From Pseudomonas sp. Q11 (GTDB lineage: Bacteria > Pseudomonadota > Gammaproteobacteria > Pseudomonadales > Pseudomonadaceae): a stretch of DNA of 39,737 nt. The stretch is taken from contig NZ_JAKNQY010000037.1 of NCBI RefSeq assembly GCF_024494355.1, positions 1 through 39,737 on the forward strand. The letters run 5' to 3'. The first letter of the stretch is position 1. Each line of letters starts with the position of its first letter. The notes under the pieces were generated by a model. It was given only the letters and a program-made list of their open reading frames with translations, was not told the DNA's origin and ran no database searches. This document shows positions 23,058 to 31,533 of the stretch, one piece after another. The position numbers and the translations under genes were made by a program.

Positions 23058-24545
23058 ATGACTTATCAACATCCGCTGCTGTTCAAAGCACTCTGCTACA
23101 TCGACGGCCAGTGGGTTCACAGCGACAGCGGCCACAGCATTGCCGTGCACAACCCCGCCACCCGCACGGTGATCGGCCACGTGCCGATGCTTGATCAGCC
23201 GCAGATTGTCGCGGCGGTGGATGCGGCCCAGCAAGCATTCCCGGCCTGGCGTGAACAGAGCCTGGACGCCCGGGGCAAGATTTTACGACGCTGGGCGGCG
23301 TTGATCGTCGAACACAGCGAAGACCTGGCGCGGATCCTCAGCCTGGAGCAGGGCAAATCCCTGGCCGAGTCCCGGGGTGAAATCGCCTATGCCGCAAGCT
23401 TTATTCCCTGGTTCGCTGAAGAAGCCCGGCGCCTGTACGGGCAGAATATCCCCAGCCATATTCCCGACGCTCATTTGGGTACGATCAAAGAACCGGTGGG
23501 TGTCTGCGCACTGCTGACACCCTGGAATTTTCCGTCGGCGATGATCACCCGCAAGGCCGCCGCCGCCCTGGCTGCCGGTTGCACCGTGGTCATCAAGCCG
23601 GCTCACGAAACCCCGTACTCGGCCCTGGCCTTGGCACAACTGGCCGAGGAAGCAGGGTTCCCCGCCGGGGTCTTCAATGTGGTGCTGGGCGAGCCGCAGA
23701 TGACCATGGAAACCCTGGTCAAGGATCGCCGTGTCCGCTCAGTGAGTTTCACCGGCTCGACTCGGGTCGGCAAACTGGTGCTGCAAGCCGCCGCCCATGA
23801 TGTGAAGAAGGTCGCCCTGGAGTTGGGCGGCAACGCGCCGTTCATTGTCTGCGCCGATGCTGACCTGGCGCTGGCGGTGAAAGTCGCCGTGGAGGCGAAA
23901 TTCCAGACCTCGGGCCAGGATTGCTGCGCGGCGAACCGGATTATGGTCCAACGTCCGGTTTATCAGGCGTTCCTCAGCCGTTTCGCCGCCGCGGTACGGG
24001 CGTTGCGGGTCGGCCCGGCCATGGTGGATCAGCAGGAGCAGGACGTGGACGTCGGCCCGTTGATGCACCAGGCCGCGCTCGATGTGACTGTCGACCGGGT
24101 TACCGATGCACTGGCCCTTGGCGCCCAGCGCCTGGTCGGTGGTGAAGCCCATGCCCTGGGCGGGTTGTTCTATCAGCCGACCGTGTTGGCTGATGTCACA
24201 CCGCAAATGCGCATCTACCGCGAAGAAAATTTCGCGCCCATCGCCGGGGTGATGCCATTCGACACCCTGGATGAAGCCATCGAAATGGCCAATGACACCG
24301 AATACGGTCTGGCAGCCTATATTTGCTCCAACCGCCTGGACCTCATTTATCCACTGATTCGCCGTCTCGACCACGCCATGGTCGCGGTTAATGGCGTCAA
24401 GTTTACCGGCCATCCGATTCCCTTCGGTGGCATGAAAGCCTCGGGCCTTGGCCGCGAGGGTGGCAGCGAGGGCTTCGAGCCCTTCGTCGAAACCAAATAC
24501 TTTTGCCTGCACCATCAAGGCCAGTTCCCAGGAGAGCCCGCATGA
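23058..24545 (+). CDS. doeC: Aspartate-semialdehyde dehydrogenase of ectoine catabolism (DoeC, GabD-like)
   Basis: NAD(P)-dependent aldehyde dehydrogenase, 495 aa, close to succinate-semialdehyde dehydrogenases. In this pathway it is expected to oxidise L-aspartate-beta-semialdehyde to aspartate. Catalytic Cys289 (SGQDC) and general base Glu255 (LELGG) are present, as are TPWNFP (155-160) and FTGST (231-235). The frame opens at 23025, but GGAGTGAACGTC before the ATG at 23058 decides the start. It overlaps doeD by 4 bases (ATGA), so the dehydrogenase and transaminase are coupled. Confidence 0.88.
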   Translation: MTYQHPLLFKALCYIDGQWVHSDSGHSIAVHNPATRTVIGHVPMLDQPQIVAAVDAAQQAFPAWREQSLDARGKILRRWAALIVEHSEDLARILSLEQGKSLAESRGEIAYAASFIPWFAEEARRLYGQNIPSHIPDAHLGTIKEPVGVCALLTPWNFPSAMITRKAAAALAAGCTVVIKPAHETPYSALALAQLAEEAGFPAGVFNVVLGEPQMTMETLVKDRRVRSVSFTGSTRVGKLVLQAAAHDVKKVALELGGNAPFIVCADADLALAVKVAVEAKFQTSGQDCCAANRIMVQRPVYQAFLSRFAAAVRALRVGPAMVDQQEQDVDVGPLMHQAALDVTVDRVTDALALGAQRLVGGEAHALGGLFYQPTVLADVTPQMRIYREENFAPIAGVMPFDTLDEAIEMANDTEYGLAAYICSNRLDLIYPLIRRLDHAMVAVNGVKFTGHPIPFGGMKASGLGREGGSEGFEPFVETKYFCLHHQGQFPGEPA

Positions 24546-25927
24546 GCCAAGAACTCAATACTCTGTTTGAACAAGACCGCGCGCATTTTATGCACCCGTC
24601 GACCCACGCCCACGACCATGCCAGTGGTGCGCTCAAGGGCCGGATCATCAAAAGTGCATCGGGCATCCGCATTCGCGACCATGAAGGCCGTGACTTCATT
24701 GACGCTTTTGCCGGCCTCTACTGCGTGAACATCGGTTACGGCCGCACCGAAGTGGCCGATGCCATCTACAAGCAGGCCAAGGAATTGGCCTACTACCACA
24801 CCTACGTCGGCCACTCGAGCGAGGCGATCATCGAACTGTCCAGTCGCATCATGAACTGGGCGCCAGAAGGGATGAAGAAGGTCTACTACGGCCTGTCCGG
24901 TTCCGATGCCAACGAAACCCAGGTCAAACTGGTGCGTTACTACAACAACGTGCTGGGCCGGCCGCAGAAGAAAAAAATCATCTCCCGCGATCGTGGCTAC
25001 CATGGTTCGGGCATCATGACCGGCAGCCTGACCGGGCTTGCGACCTTCCACCAGCATTTCGACCTGCCGGTGGAAGGGGTCAAGCACACCGTATGCCCCC
25101 ACTGGTATCGCAAGGCCCCGGCGGGCATGGACGAAGGGACGTTCGTGCGCTACTGCGCCGATGAGCTGGAAAAAATGATCCTGGCTGAAGGGCCGGACAC
25201 CGTGGCGGCGTTCATTGGTGAGCCACTGATGGGCACGGGCGGCATCATTGTTCCTCCGGCCGGTTATTGGGACGCGATCCAGGCGGTGTTGAAGAAGTAC
25301 GATGTGCTGTTGATTGCCGATGAAGTGGTCTGCGCGTTCGGCCGCCTGGGTTCGAAGATGGGCAGTCAGCGCTACGGCATGAAGCCGGACCTGATCACCA
25401 CCGCTAAAGGCCTGACCAGCGCGTATGCACCGTTGTCGGCGGTGATCATCGGGGAAAAAGTCTGGAGTGTGATTGAAAAAGCCTCCCAGACCGAAGGCGC
25501 CATGGGGCACGGCTGGACCTATTCCGGACACCCGATTTGCGCGGCGGCGGCACTGGCCAACCTCGACATTCTCGAGCGGGAAAACCTCACGGCCAACGCC
25601 GAGGATGTCGGCGGCTACCTGAACCGCCGGCTGCGTGAAAGCCTCGAAGGCCATCCGCTGGTGGGTGAAGTGCGCGGTGACGGCATGCTCGCGGCGGTGG
25701 AGTTCATGGCTGATCGCGAGCAACGCAGCGCTTTTGATCCAGCGCTGAAAGTCGGCCCCAGGGTCTCGGCCGCTTGCCTGGAACGCGGCATGATCGCCCG
25801 CGCCATGCCCCATGGTGACATCCTGGGCTTCGCCCCGCCACTGATCCTGACCCGCGAAGATGCGGACCTGATCGTCGACATCACCAAAGGCGCCATCGAT
25901 CAGGTGGCGGGTGAAGTATTGGCTTGA
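24542..25927 (+). CDS. doeD: 2,4-diaminobutyrate transaminase (DoeD)
   Basis: Class III PLP aminotransferase, 461 aa. PLP Lys289 is in TTAKGLTSAY, Asp260 in LIADEVVCAFGR, and the GLSGSDANET loop is at about 117-126. In ectoine breakdown it removes the 4-amino group of diaminobutyrate to give aspartate semialdehyde, the substrate of DoeC. The ATG at 24542 sits within the doeC stop. Last gene of the island, followed by a REPIN array and a bidirectional terminator. The sequence alone would also fit other omega-aminotransferases; the context makes the assignment. Confidence 0.88.
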   Translation: MSQELNTLFEQDRAHFMHPSTHAHDHASGALKGRIIKSASGIRIRDHEGRDFIDAFAGLYCVNIGYGRTEVADAIYKQAKELAYYHTYVGHSSEAIIELSSRIMNWAPEGMKKVYYGLSGSDANETQVKLVRYYNNVLGRPQKKKIISRDRGYHGSGIMTGSLTGLATFHQHFDLPVEGVKHTVCPHWYRKAPAGMDEGTFVRYCADELEKMILAEGPDTVAAFIGEPLMGTGGIIVPPAGYWDAIQAVLKKYDVLLIADEVVCAFGRLGSKMGSQRYGMKPDLITTAKGLTSAYAPLSAVIIGEKVWSVIEKASQTEGAMGHGWTYSGHPICAAAALANLDILERENLTANAEDVGGYLNRRLRESLEGHPLVGEVRGDGMLAAVEFMADREQRSAFDPALKVGPRVSAACLERGMIARAMPHGDILGFAPPLILTREDADLIVDITKGAIDQVAGEVLA

Positions 25928-25967
25928 GATTTGTGGTGAGCGCGAAATTTTTGAATATCTGCGATCC

Positions 25968-26330
25968 AGTGTGGGAGGGGGCTTGCTCGCGAAAGCGGTC
26001 TGAAGTCAATCGATAATGGTGGATGTGCCACCGCCTTCGCGAGCAAGCCCGCTCCCACAGGAGATTTTCGGTGGTCGCAGGATTTGTGTTCCCCACGGCC
26101 AAAGTGTGGGAGCGAGCCTGCTCGCGATAGCGGTCTGTCTGAGACGGTGATGGTGAATGTGCCGCCGCCATCGCGAGCGGGCTCGCTCCCACAGGAGATT
26201 TTCGGTGGTCGCAGGATGTGTGTTCACCACGACCAAAGTGTGGGAGGGGGCTTGCTCGCGAAAGCGGTCTGAAGTCAATCGATAATGGTGGATGTGCCAC
26301 CGCCTTCGCGAGCAAGCCCGCTCCCACAGG
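25968..26330. repeat. Tandem array of three REPINs
   Basis: Three REPINs start at about 25968, 26103 and 26237, a period of 134-135 bases. Units 1 and 3 (25968-26061 and 26237-26330) are identical over 94 bases. Unit 2 is of the other subtype (GCGAGCCTGCTCGCGA). The spacers after units 1 and 2 are near-identical (AGATTTTCGGTGGTCGCAGG...). The array fills most of the gap 25928-26410 and no gene is seen there. Confidence 0.9.
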
Positions 26331-26357
26331 GGATCTGCGGTGATTTGAAGAGCCAAT

Positions 26358-26395
26358 AAAAAGCCCGCCTGATCATGCGATCAGGCGGGCTTTTT
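26358..26395. terminator. Bidirectional terminator between doeD and zapG
   Basis: A5-GCCCGCCTGATC-ATGC-GATCAGGCGGGC-T5, a perfect 12-bp stem flanked by A and T runs. It lies between the convergent ends of doeD (plus) and the minus-strand gene ending at 26411. Confidence 0.95.
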
Positions 26396-26410
26396 GGTGT
26401 CGCTTGAAAA

Positions 26411-26848
26411 TTACTTCTTCAAACCGTAATGCTCATCGAGCATGCCGGGCGAATTCGGGGATTTGGGGGCGTAGTCCCGTGGTGGTTCCTGGACCTCTTT
26501 TGGCGGGGTCAGGCGTTCCCGTGGCGTCTGCGCCGCATCAGTGTGCAGGGCGGCCAGCAAGCGTTGGCGAGTCTGCTCGTCGAGGGCCAGGCGATTGGCG
26601 CCCTCGGACAAATGATCCTGGACGTCCTGGTAGCTCTGGGTGAGTTTTTTCACCAGAGAAGCGGTGCTGTTGAAGTGAGTGACCACTTCATTCTGATAAC
26701 TGTCGAAACGTTCCTGAATGTCGTCCAGCTGACGTTGCGTGCTGTTAGGCACCGCATTGGGCAGCAGTCGGGCAAGCAGGAATCCAATGGCGACACCGGC
26801 AACCAGGGCAAGAGTCGGCAACAGCCAAACTAAGAGCGAGTGTTCCAC
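26411..26848 (-). CDS. zapG: YhcB/ZapG-family (DUF1043) inner-membrane protein
   Basis: A 145-aa protein with one N-terminal membrane helix (about 5-27), a coiled-coil region (about 36-80; NSTQRQLDDIQERFDSYQNEVVTHF is diagnostic) and a proline-rich disordered tail. YhcB/ZapG in enterobacteria links cell division with envelope growth. The start is a GTG at 26848, supported by GAGGAAGGA just upstream; no in-frame ATG is suitably placed. Confidence 0.88.
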   Translation of the reverse strand: MEHSLLVWLLPTLALVAGVAIGFLLARLLPNAVPNSTQRQLDDIQERFDSYQNEVVTHFNSTASLVKKLTQSYQDVQDHLSEGANRLALDEQTRQRLLAALHTDAAQTPRERLTPPKEVQEPPRDYAPKSPNSPGMLDEHYGLKK

Positions 26849-26996
26849 GAGTCCTTCCTCTATAAACGGCTTTGCTTTACGTTAACGGCTCGGACCTGCG
26901 CTGTATACCGCGAAGAACATCGCAATCATGCCAGGCACAGACTTTTAGCTAGACGAGTCGACCCTATTCGGGGTCACGGAGTTCTTTCCCTTGCTT

Positions 26997-27626
26997 ATGC
27001 GCGAAACCCCTGTAGTCATCGATGGCCCCGTGGGCCAACTGGAAGCCTTGTACCTGGACAGCGAAGCGCCCCGTGGCCTGGCGCTGATCTGCCACCCTAA
27101 CCCGGTGCAGGGCGGGACCATGCTCAACAAAGTCGTCTCGACCCTGCAACGCACTGCCCGTGATGCTGGCCTGGTTACGTTGCGTTTCAATTATCGCGGC
27201 GTCGGCGCCAGTGCCGGTAGCCATGACATGGGCACCGGCGAAGTCGACGACGCCCAGGCCGCAGCCGATTGGCTGCGGGAAAAATACCCGCAACTGCCGC
27301 TCACCCTGTTCGGTTTTTCGTTTGGCGGCTTCGTTGCCGCAAGCCTTGGCGGACGTCTGGAAGCCCAGGGCCAACCACCCAAGCACCTGTTCATGGTGGC
27401 CCCGGCGGTGATGCGCCTGGACGCGCAATCGCCTTTGCCAATGAGCGGCGAGTTGACCGTGATCCAGCCCGAAACCGACGAAGTGGTCGATCCCCAACTG
27501 GTTTACCAATGGTCGGACGCGCTCCAGCGCCCCCATGAGCTGCTGAAAGTGGCAGAATGCGGACACTTTTTCCATGGCAAGCTGACCGATCTCAAGGATC
27601 TGCTCCTGCCGCGCCTCTCGAATTGA
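26997..27626 (+). CDS. Small alpha/beta-hydrolase
   Basis: A 209-aa hydrolase of the group with ICHPNPVQGGTM near the N-terminus (31-42). Nucleophile Ser108 is in GFSFGG, a likely acid Asp is in QPETDEVVD, and the catalytic His is in AECGHFFHG near the C-terminus. No signal peptide is present, so it is cytoplasmic. The substrate is unknown. Start choice is uncertain: GGAG at 26978-26981 is ideally spaced for a TTG at 26991, while the ATG at 26997 is the conventional start. It ends 24 bases before trpS and may be co-transcribed. Confidence 0.85.
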   Translation: MRETPVVIDGPVGQLEALYLDSEAPRGLALICHPNPVQGGTMLNKVVSTLQRTARDAGLVTLRFNYRGVGASAGSHDMGTGEVDDAQAAADWLREKYPQLPLTLFGFSFGGFVAASLGGRLEAQGQPPKHLFMVAPAVMRLDAQSPLPMSGELTVIQPETDEVVDPQLVYQWSDALQRPHELLKVAECGHFFHGKLTDLKDLLLPRLSN

Positions 27627-27650
27627 CAGCAGTCTGACAAGCGATAACCC

Positions 27651-29006
27651 ATGACGACTCGTACCCGCATCCTGACCGGCATCACTACCACCGGCACCCC
27701 GCACCTGGGCAACTACGCCGGCGCTATCCGACCGGCGATCCTCGCCAGCCGCGACAGCAACGCCGATTCGTTCTACTTCCTGGCCGACTACCACGCCTTG
27801 ATCAAATGCGATGACCCGCTGCGCATCCAGCGCTCGCGCCTGGAAATCGCCGCGACCTGGCTGGCCGGTGGCCTGGATGTGGACCGCGTGACCTTCTATC
27901 GCCAGTCCGACATTCCCGAAATCCCGGAACTGACCTGGCTGCTGACCTGCGTCGCCGCCAAGGGCCTGCTCAATCGCGCCCACGCCTACAAGGCTTCGGT
28001 GGACAAGAACGTTGAGGCCGGCGAAGACCCGGACGCAGGCATCACCATGGGCCTGTACAGCTACCCGGTGCTGATGGCCGCGGACATCCTGATGTTCAAC
28101 GCTCACAAGGTGCCGGTCGGTCGCGACCAGATCCAGCATGTGGAAATGGCCCGCGACATCGGCCAGCGCTTCAACCATCTGTTCGGCCAGGGCAAGGAGT
28201 TTTTCACCATGCCCGAGGCGCTGATCGAAGAAAGCGTCGCCACGCTGCCGGGCCTCGATGGCCGCAAGATGTCCAAGAGCTACGACAACACCATCCCGTT
28301 GTTCAGCAGCGCCAAGGACATGAAGGACGCGATCTCGCGGATCGTCACCGACTCCCGCGCGCCAGGGGAAGCGAAGGATCCGGACAACGCCCACCTGTTC
28401 ACCTTGTTCCAGGCCTTCGCCACGCCGGCGCAGTCCGACGAGTTCCGCAGCGAGCTGTTGCAGGGCCTGGGTTGGGGCGAAGCCAAGAACCGCCTGTTCC
28501 AATTGCTCGACAGTGAACTGGGTGAGCCCCGCGAACGTTATCACCAGTTTATCGACCGCCCGGCGGACCTTGAAGACATCCTGCAACTGGGCGCGAATAA
28601 AGCCCGGGCCGTGGCTACACCGTTCCTCAACGAACTGCGCGAGGCCGTTGGCCTGCGTTCGTTTGTCAGCCAGGTTCAGGTGGCGACCAGCACGAAAAAG
28701 AAGGCGGCCAAAGCCGCGCGCTTTGTGAGCTTTCGTGAAGACGACGGCAGTTTCCGCTTCCGTCTGCTGGCCGCTGATGGCGAGCAATTGGTGTTGTCGC
28801 GCAACTTTGCCGATGGCAAGACTGCGGGTCAGGTCACCAAGCAACTGCAAGCCGGCCAGCCACTGGACGTGCGCAGCGACGAGCTGAGTTTCAGTGTCTG
28901 GCTCGACGGCGCATGTGTGGCCGACAGTCCGGCTTTTGCGGACAGCGCCGCTCGGGACGCTGCCATCGACGCGCTGCGCGTTGCCCTGACGCCTGTTCAG
29001 GACTGA
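27651..29006 (+). CDS. trpS: Tryptophanyl-tRNA synthetase with C-terminal extension
   Basis: Class I synthetase that charges tRNA-Trp. The 451-aa protein has the HIGH-type motif (TPHLGNYAGAIRP, about 16-28) and KMSKS at 206-210. It is over 100 residues longer than E. coli TrpS (334 aa). The extra C-terminal part (about 357-451) includes a stretch like the DUF1508/YegP domain (FREDDGSFRFRLLAADGEQL). A Lys/Ala-rich linker (about 345-356) separates it from the synthetase. The extended form is, as far as I know, usual in Pseudomonas. The gene ends in a terminator 52 bases after the stop. Confidence 0.95.
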   Translation: MTTRTRILTGITTTGTPHLGNYAGAIRPAILASRDSNADSFYFLADYHALIKCDDPLRIQRSRLEIAATWLAGGLDVDRVTFYRQSDIPEIPELTWLLTCVAAKGLLNRAHAYKASVDKNVEAGEDPDAGITMGLYSYPVLMAADILMFNAHKVPVGRDQIQHVEMARDIGQRFNHLFGQGKEFFTMPEALIEESVATLPGLDGRKMSKSYDNTIPLFSSAKDMKDAISRIVTDSRAPGEAKDPDNAHLFTLFQAFATPAQSDEFRSELLQGLGWGEAKNRLFQLLDSELGEPRERYHQFIDRPADLEDILQLGANKARAVATPFLNELREAVGLRSFVSQVQVATSTKKKAAKAARFVSFREDDGSFRFRLLAADGEQLVLSRNFADGKTAGQVTKQLQAGQPLDVRSDELSFSVWLDGACVADSPAFADSAARDAAIDALRVALTPVQD

Positions 29007-29057
29007 TCCAGGCGTATTCCGACCATCGGCTCGAATAAGGGCCGATTGCCATTCCTG

Positions 29058-29088
29058 CGGGCCGTCGCTACAGTGACGGCCCGTTTTT
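29058..29088 (+). terminator. Terminator of trpS
   Basis: Stem CGGGCCGTCGC / GTGACGGCCCG (one G-T pair, loop TACA) followed by TTTTT. It is only 19 bases before the zapE start, so zapE needs readthrough or its own promoter. Confidence 0.9.
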
Positions 29089-29106
29089 GTTGCCTTGCTA
29101 ACGAAT

Positions 29107-30201
29107 ATGACGCCCCTAGAACGATATCAAGCTGATCTGAAACGCCCGGAGTTCTTCCACGACGCAGCCCAGGAAACGGCAGTGCGGCATTTGCAGCGCC
29201 TGTACGACGACCTGGTCGCCGCGTCGAACAACAAGCCGGGCTTGTTGGGCAAACTGTTCGGCAAGAAGGTCCAGGTCCCGGTCAAGGGCCTGTATTTCTG
29301 GGGCGGTGTGGGCCGTGGCAAAACCTACCTGGTAGACACTTTCTTCGAGGCGTTGCCGTTCAAGGAGAAGACGCGCACGCACTTTCACCGCTTCATGAAG
29401 CGCGTGCATGAAGAGATGAAGACCCTGGGCGGCGAGAAGAATCCGCTGACCATCATCGCCAAGCGGTTCTCTGACGAGACCCGGGTGATTTGCTTCGATG
29501 AGTTTTTCGTTTCCGACATCACCGACGCCATGATCCTTGGCACCTTGATGGAAGAGTTGTTCAAAAACGGCGTGACCCTGGTCGCCACCTCGAACATCGT
29601 GCCGGACGGCCTTTACAAGGATGGCCTGCAACGCGCGCGCTTCCTGCCGGCCATTGCGCTGATCAAGGAACACACCGACATCGTCAACGTCGACAGCGGT
29701 GTGGACTATCGCCTGCGCCATCTGGAGCAAGCGGAGCTGTTTCACTTCCCCCTGGACGCCGAGGCTGAAGAAAGCCTGCGCAAGAGCTTCCGTGCCCTGA
29801 CGCCGGAATGCACCCAGGCGGTAGAAAACGATGTGCTGGTCATCGAGAATCGCGAGATCCGCGCCGTGCGTACTTGCGATGACGTGGCCTGGTTCGACTT
29901 TCGCGAACTGTGCGATGGCCCTCGTAGCCAGAACGACTACATCGAGCTGGGCAAGATCTTCCACGCGGTACTGCTCAGCAACGTGGAGCAAATGAGCGTC
30001 ACCACCGACGACATTGCCCGCCGGTTCATCAACATGGTCGACGAGTTCTACGACCGTAACGTGAAGCTGATCATTTCGGCCGAAGTCGAACTCAAGGATC
30101 TCTACACCGGCGGTCGCCTGACCTTTGAGTTCCAGCGAACCTTGAGTCGTTTGCTGGAAATGCAGTCCCACGAATTCCTGGCGCGGGCGCATAAGCCGTA
30201 A
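29107..30201 (+). CDS. zapE: Cell division ATPase ZapE (AFG1 family)
   Basis: AAA-type ATPase, 364 aa, associated in E. coli with the division ring and FtsZ during later division. Walker A is GGVGRGKT (66-73), Walker B is VICFDEFFV, followed by the AFG1 hallmark SDITDAMILG. The frame has an in-frame start at 29095, but the ATG at 29107 gives the family N-terminus (MTPLERYQ). A palindromic terminator follows 17 bases after the stop. Confidence 0.93.
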   Translation: MTPLERYQADLKRPEFFHDAAQETAVRHLQRLYDDLVAASNNKPGLLGKLFGKKVQVPVKGLYFWGGVGRGKTYLVDTFFEALPFKEKTRTHFHRFMKRVHEEMKTLGGEKNPLTIIAKRFSDETRVICFDEFFVSDITDAMILGTLMEELFKNGVTLVATSNIVPDGLYKDGLQRARFLPAIALIKEHTDIVNVDSGVDYRLRHLEQAELFHFPLDAEAEESLRKSFRALTPECTQAVENDVLVIENREIRAVRTCDDVAWFDFRELCDGPRSQNDYIELGKIFHAVLLSNVEQMSVTTDDIARRFINMVDEFYDRNVKLIISAEVELKDLYTGGRLTFEFQRTLSRLLEMQSHEFLARAHKP

Positions 30202-30218
30202 TCCGGTTCGGATAAAAG

Positions 30219-30246
30219 AAAGGCCTGCAATTGCAGGCCTTTTTTG
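30219..30246. terminator. Terminator of zapE
   Basis: A 24-base perfect palindrome (AAAGGCCTGCAA / TTGCAGGCCTTT) with further T residues, active in either direction in principle. Confidence 0.93.
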
Positions 30247-30279
30247 TGCATGAAGTTCTAGAGTTCACAACATAACCCC

Positions 30280-30369
30280 TGTGGGAGCGAGCCTGCTCGC
30301 GATAGCGGTGTATCAGTCAACATCAATGCTGGCTGACCCACCGCTATCGCGAGCAGGCTCGCTCCCACA
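30280..30369. repeat. REPIN (GCGAGCCTGCTCGCGA type)
   Basis: Inverted pair CTGTGGGAGCGAGCC... facing ...GGCTCGCTCCCACA between the convergent ends of zapE and the AraC-type gene. Confidence 0.85.
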
Positions 30370-30391
30370 TTGGGCTGCGTCAACCCTTGAT

Positions 30392-31387
30392 TCACGCCGC
30401 CTGCTGAAACTGCTGCCGATACTGGTTCGGCGACAACTCGGTATGTTGGCGGAACAGCCGTGCGAAGAAGCTCGCATCGTCGTAGCCGACTTCATAGCTG
30501 ATGGTCTTGATGCTTTTGCGGCTGCCGGATAACAAGCCCTTGGCCGTTTCTATCCGTAGCCGTTGCAGGTAATGCAGCGGTTTGTCCCCCGTGGCGGTCT
30601 GGAAGCGGCGCATGAAGTTGCGGATGCTCATGCCGTGCTCCCGGGCGACATCCTCGAAACGGAATTTGTCGGCGAAGTGTTCTTCGAGCCAGTGCTGGAT
30701 CTGCAGGATGATCACATCCTGGTGCAGTTTCTGACCGCCGAAGCCGATTCTTCCCGGTGAGTAGCTGCGCTGCACTTCATACAGAATGTCCCGTGCCACG
30801 GCCTGGGCCACATTGGCGCCGCAGAACCGTTCGATGAGGTAGATGTAGAGGTCGCAGGCCGAGGTCGTGCCGCCGGCGCAGAACAGATTGTCGGCGTCGG
30901 TCAGGTGCTTGTCCTGGTTCAGGTGAACCTGAGGGAAACGCTCCTTGAAGGCATTGAAGAAACGCCAGTAGGTGGTGGCCTCCTTGCCATCGAGCAGCCC
31001 GGCCTCGGCCAGCCAGAACACCCCGGTGGCCTCGCCGCAGAGCACTGCACCACGGGCATGCTGTTCCCGCAGCCAGGGCAGGACTTGTGGATAACGTTGG
31101 CAGAGGGTGGCGAAATCATCCCAAAAGGCCGGGAGGATGATCACATCGGTATTTTCCAGGCCGCCGTCCACCGGCATGATCACGTCGCTGAAGCTGTTCA
31201 CCGGTTTGCCGTCGGGGCTGACCAGCCGGGTTTCGAACGCCGGTGTCAGGCCGTGGCCCAGTTGTTTGCCGTAGCGCAGGCTGGCCAGGTGGAAAAAGTC
31301 CTTGGCTTGCATGAGGGTGGAAGCGAAAACCCGGTCGATAGCCAGGATGCTGACGCGCCGCAAGGGCGTGGAGACGTGCTTGGACAT
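30392..31387 (-). CDS. GlxA-type AraC-family regulator (DJ-1/PfpI domain plus HTH)
   Basis: A 331-aa regulator with an N-terminal DJ-1/PfpI-like domain (about 10-195, with the nucleophile-elbow-like CGEATGVFWLAEAGLL) and a C-terminal AraC DNA-binding domain (about 225-328; FEDVAREHGMSIRNFMRRFQ and ISYEVGYDDASFFARLFRQ). It is divergent from the acyl-CoA dehydrogenase gene at 31534 (146-base gap) and may control it. The effector is unknown. Confidence 0.9.
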   Translation of the reverse strand: MSKHVSTPLRRVSILAIDRVFASTLMQAKDFFHLASLRYGKQLGHGLTPAFETRLVSPDGKPVNSFSDVIMPVDGGLENTDVIILPAFWDDFATLCQRYPQVLPWLREQHARGAVLCGEATGVFWLAEAGLLDGKEATTYWRFFNAFKERFPQVHLNQDKHLTDADNLFCAGGTTSACDLYIYLIERFCGANVAQAVARDILYEVQRSYSPGRIGFGGQKLHQDVIILQIQHWLEEHFADKFRFEDVAREHGMSIRNFMRRFQTATGDKPLHYLQRLRIETAKGLLSGSRKSIKTISYEVGYDDASFFARLFRQHTELSPNQYRQQFQQAA

Positions 31388-31423
31388 AGTTGATCTTTAT
31401 TTTTATAGGGGAAAGTGGTCACC

Positions 31424-31440
31424 AGACGGCTGGATCGTCT
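31424..31440. promoter_or_regulatory. Small dyad between the AraC-type gene and the acyl-CoA dehydrogenase
   Basis: AGACG-N7-CGTCT, an exact 5-base inverted repeat in the divergent gap. Possible operator of either gene; short enough to occur by chance. Confidence 0.25.
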
Positions 31441-31533
31441 TATTTTTTGTCGGATGTGTCCAGTGTCCTGTCATCCCCCGCAGGCTTAGGCTCTGTTTGA
31501 TAACCCCACCGAACAATAATGAAAAGGTGCGCC

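Noticed and set aside
25968..26330. CRISPR-like array
   Set aside because: The repeats are palindromic REP pairs of about 94 bases with near-identical, not unique, spacers, and there are no cas genes.
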